A stretch of DNA of 6,194 bases. It comes from Treponema sp. (GTDB lineage Bacteria; Spirochaetota; Spirochaetia; Treponematales; Breznakiellaceae). Position 1 is the stretch's first letter, and each line of letters opens with the position of its first letter. Positions 5,074-6,194 of this stretch are shown here, in pieces. The stretch lies in assembly GCA_031284105.1 (NCBI GenBank), contig JAITAN010000018.1, positions 1 to 6,194 of the forward strand, given 5' to 3'. The translations under genes were made by a program, and so were the position numbers. The notes under the pieces were generated by a model. It saw nothing but the letters and a program-made list of their open reading frames with translations. It did no database searches and was not told the origin of the DNA.

Positions 5074-5100
5074 TTGACAAAATATTTTTTGTGATAAAAT
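5074..5100 (+). promoter_or_regulatory. Promoter of the GNAT pseudogene
   Basis: A perfect -35 TTGACA (5074-5079) and an extended -10, TG-A-TAAAAT (5092-5100), are separated by 15 bases, slightly short of the optimum. The ribosome binding site AAGGAGAGG (5112-5120) follows and then ATG at 5133. The element remains intact although the gene it serves is broken. Confidence 0.6.
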
Positions 5101-5132
5101 AGGCATTGCATAAGGAGAGGATAAAATAATAT

Positions 5133-5566
5133 ATGGAAATCAAGAACAGGTATTTAACCGGCCTTGAAGAAATTGTGGAAATATATAAAGATGTTGTCGA
5201 AAATATGCTTGCCGATAATATATTACAATAGGATGAATCGTATCCGAACAAAAACATGATACGGGAAGACATAATAAAAGGACAAATGTATGCAGGAATA
5301 ATAAATAATGAGATTGTATCTGTTTTTGTCTTAAATATAGTCCCTGTCGAAAAAAAGAATTTGATAAAGAATATGTAGAAGCGCAATGGGAATACGAAAA
5401 TGATAAATTTATAATTCTACACCGAATTTGTGTAAAGGTAAAATATCAAAATAACGGCATAGGAACAAAAATGATGGAAATGATAGAAGATAAAAAGAAT
5501 GACAAAACTGCGCATAATAGGCATGTTTACGCTTCACCGTTGTCGCCAAGCCCAACGTTTCTATAA
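5133..5566 (+). pseudogene. GNAT-family N-acetyltransferase, degraded
   Basis: The reading frame starts at ATG 5133, 12 bases after AAGGAGAGG, and encodes an acetyl-CoA-dependent acetyltransferase of the GNAT fold, substrate unknown. It stops at TAG (5229-5231), where such proteins commonly have tryptophan in a Q-W-D-E-x-Y-P context, so a TGG-to-TAG change is likely. The same frame resumes with DESYPNKNMIRED and runs to about 5356, where an A7 tract (5350-5356) needs one more A to continue into EFDKEYVEAQWEYENDKF and the acetyl-CoA loop Q-N-N-G-I-G-T near 5447-5467. Beyond about 5500 the match is lost and that frame ends at TAA 5564-5566; a neighbouring frame contains AQRFYKF (about 5547-5567), which recalls the A-x-x-F-Y-x-x-x-G-F end of the fold, so a second frameshift is possible. 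It is distinctly AT-rich, with A/T-rich codons unlike its neighbours, suggesting acquisition from another genome. Confidence 0.85.
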
Positions 5567-5782
5567 ATTCAGGAAACGCTGGAGGTCTTGGATGGCAACG
5601 TTTGGGGTTTGCACAGAGTACGGGGGCGTATAGGCGAAAGCGCGGATAGGGGAGTTATGCCGGCAGGGGGCGCGGTGTTCACGCCGGCCGCTCCGGTATT
5701 CTTTCCATACCATGCGCCGCAATAACACAATGCCTTGATGCGGTGCCGGTTCCGTATTCAGCGGCGCGTTTAGAAGGAAGTC
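5567..5782. other. Gene-free stretch after the GNAT remnant
   Basis: No intact gene is supported here. The part up to about 5570 may hold the shifted C-terminus of the acetyltransferase. At 5624-5644 GGGCGTATA-GG-CGAAAG-CGCG resembles 5000-5022, GGGCGTATA-TA-CGAAAGAG-CGCG, on the other side of the pseudogene. Both strands have short frames with no domain, no ribosome binding site and G+C-rich content unlike the GNAT sequence. Confidence 0.5.
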
Positions 5783-5812
5783 TTGACAAGTCACGGCAGG
5801 ACTGCATATACT
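5783..5812 (+). promoter_or_regulatory. Consensus promoter of the leader ORF and xylanase gene
   Basis: A perfect -35 TTGACA (5783-5788), an 18-base spacer and TATACT (5807-5812, five of six). Transcription should begin near 5819, about 80 bases before the leader ATG and 130 before the xylanase start. Confidence 0.65.
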
Positions 5813-5823
5813 TACCGTCAATA

Positions 5824-5846
5824 CGCGGCGCGGTGACCGCGCCGCG
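5824..5846. promoter_or_regulatory. 23-bp GC palindrome at the predicted transcript start
   Basis: CGCGGCGCGGT (5824-5834) and ACCGCGCCGCG (5836-5846) are exact reverse complements around a single G. It begins about five bases after the predicted start of transcription. It could be an operator for a repressor of the xylanase operon or a stable 5' hairpin in the message; no T-tract follows, so it is not a terminator. Confidence 0.6.
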
Positions 5847-5898
5847 CAATGCGACCGCCCGAAAATGGGAAGGCACATACAATAATAAGGAGGGTTCT

Positions 5899-5958
5899 AT
5901 GAACAAAGAACAAAACCCGCGTCCGTTACCATGCCGAAGGAGGAGAAATGATGAATAG
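5899..5958 (+). CDS. 19-residue leader ORF before the xylanase gene
   Basis: ATG 5899 is preceded at ideal distance by AAGGAGGG (5887-5894) and opens a 19-codon frame, MNKEQNPRPLPCRRRRNDE, ending TAG 5956-5958. The stop overlaps the start of the xylanase gene by eight bases (or eleven if ATG 5948 is used), and the xylanase ribosome binding site lies inside the R-R-R codons. The sequence is rich in arginine and proline late in the frame, without hydrophobic character. The arrangement fits translational coupling, where ribosomes finishing the leader open or feed the downstream start. It may also be a by-product of two nearby purine-rich sites. Confidence 0.4.
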   Translation: MNKEQNPRPLPCRRRRNDE

Positions 5959-6194
5959 CCGTGCGTTTGATCACCGTAAATCGTATACGAAACTGCACAT
6001 AACCGGTGCGGACCGCGCGCCGTTGGCAAATAAGCGTGTCCGCATAGAGCAACGGCGGCATAGCTTTTTATTCGGCATAGGCGCATTCGATACCGTGGAA
6101 CTTGCCGGCAGTAGTCTTGCCCCGCTCCCGGAGGAGCGCAGGGCGCGGCTGGAAGACCTTTTGGACAAAATATTTGCGCTGTGCAATTACGCCA
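5951..6194 (+). CDS. GH10 family endo-1,4-beta-xylanase, N-terminal part (cut by window end)
   Basis: Glycoside hydrolase family 10 enzymes cleave beta-1,4 bonds in xylan or xylo-oligosaccharides. The 81 residues visible show a short beta-rich N-terminal segment (about 8-40, DHRKSYTKLHITG, ADRAPLANKRVRI), then HSFLFGIGAF (41-50), matching the first barrel strand of the family, and a helix ending LDKIFALCNYA (71-81), the point before the usual T-x-x-x-F-Y-W and T-x-E-N-x-x-K-W type motifs. The catalytic glutamates lie beyond the window. ATG 5951 is preferred over the adjacent ATG 5948 because GGAGG (5939-5943) is seven bases away. No signal peptide is present, so the enzyme is probably cytoplasmic and acts on imported oligosaccharides; the solute-binding protein at 1086-2378 could belong to such an uptake route, though it is distant. 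Family call is from pattern and moderately sure. Confidence 0.75.
   Translation, partial: MNSRAFDHRKSYTKLHITGADRAPLANKRVRIEQRRHSFLFGIGAFDTVELAGSSLAPLPEERRARLEDLLDKIFALCNYA

Noticed and set aside
5229..5231. TAG in the acetyltransferase as a recoded sense codon
   Set aside because: A separate frameshift and a lost 3' end in the same gene make decay the simpler reading; no stop-codon reassignment is seen in other genes here.
4997..5386. Minus-strand 129-codon frame
   Set aside because: It lies antisense to the clear GNAT remnant and its promoter; its phenylalanine and isoleucine richness comes from AT-rich DNA.
5561..6086. Minus-strand frames opposite the leader ORF and xylanase start
   Set aside because: They are antisense to the promoter, leader and GH10 coding sequence, and show no motif.

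Overview
The window reads like chromosomal DNA of a free-living or gut-associated fermentative bacterium. The mix of genes (a family 1 sugar-type binding protein, a type I-beta DAHP synthase with an N-terminal ferredoxin-like domain, a cytoplasmic-looking GH10 xylanase), the moderate to high G+C of the core genes, and the G-rich repeats and poly-G tract make me favour a Treponema-like spirochaete, for example a termite-gut or rumen type. This is inference from style, not a database match.

Layout. 1-355: a 21-bp tandem repeat (7-residue period) running off the left edge, a 15-base poly-G tract, and a good sigma-70-type promoter pointing leftward into both; this looks like a phase-variable repeat-protein locus. 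392-1080: no convincing gene. It holds an array of about seven copies of the 13-bp palindrome CAGGTCTGACCTG at roughly 37-bp spacing, a perfect 29-bp tandem duplication and several G/C hairpins. 1086-2977 (minus strand): a two-gene operon, a shikimate-kinase-like gene followed by a membrane-anchored extracellular solute-binding protein, overlapping by four bases with a TTG start. 3006-4845 (plus strand, divergent): a PrsW-family intramembrane protease and, 7 bp later, DAHP synthase. 4846-5132: intergenic hairpins and a strong promoter. 5133-5566: an AT-rich GNAT acetyltransferase pseudogene broken by an in-frame TAG and a one-base deletion in an A-tract. 5567-5898: gene remnant, then a consensus promoter and a 23-bp palindrome placed at the start of the predicted transcript. 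5899-5958: a 19-codon leader ORF. 5951-6194: the 5' end of a GH10 xylanase gene, cut by the window edge.

Two shikimate-pathway genes (the first step, DAHP synthase, and the shikimate kinase step) flank the divergent intergenic gap, each paired with a gene of unrelated type. The most striking signal is a perfect 34-bp palindrome inside the DAHP synthase reading frame. It encodes an extra stretch of about ten residues between the regulatory and catalytic domains, which looks like an in-frame palindromic insertion element. The second is the poly-G/poly-C tract: its present length puts the only promoter-proximal start out of frame with the downstream heptapeptide repeats, and a change of one base would bring them into frame.
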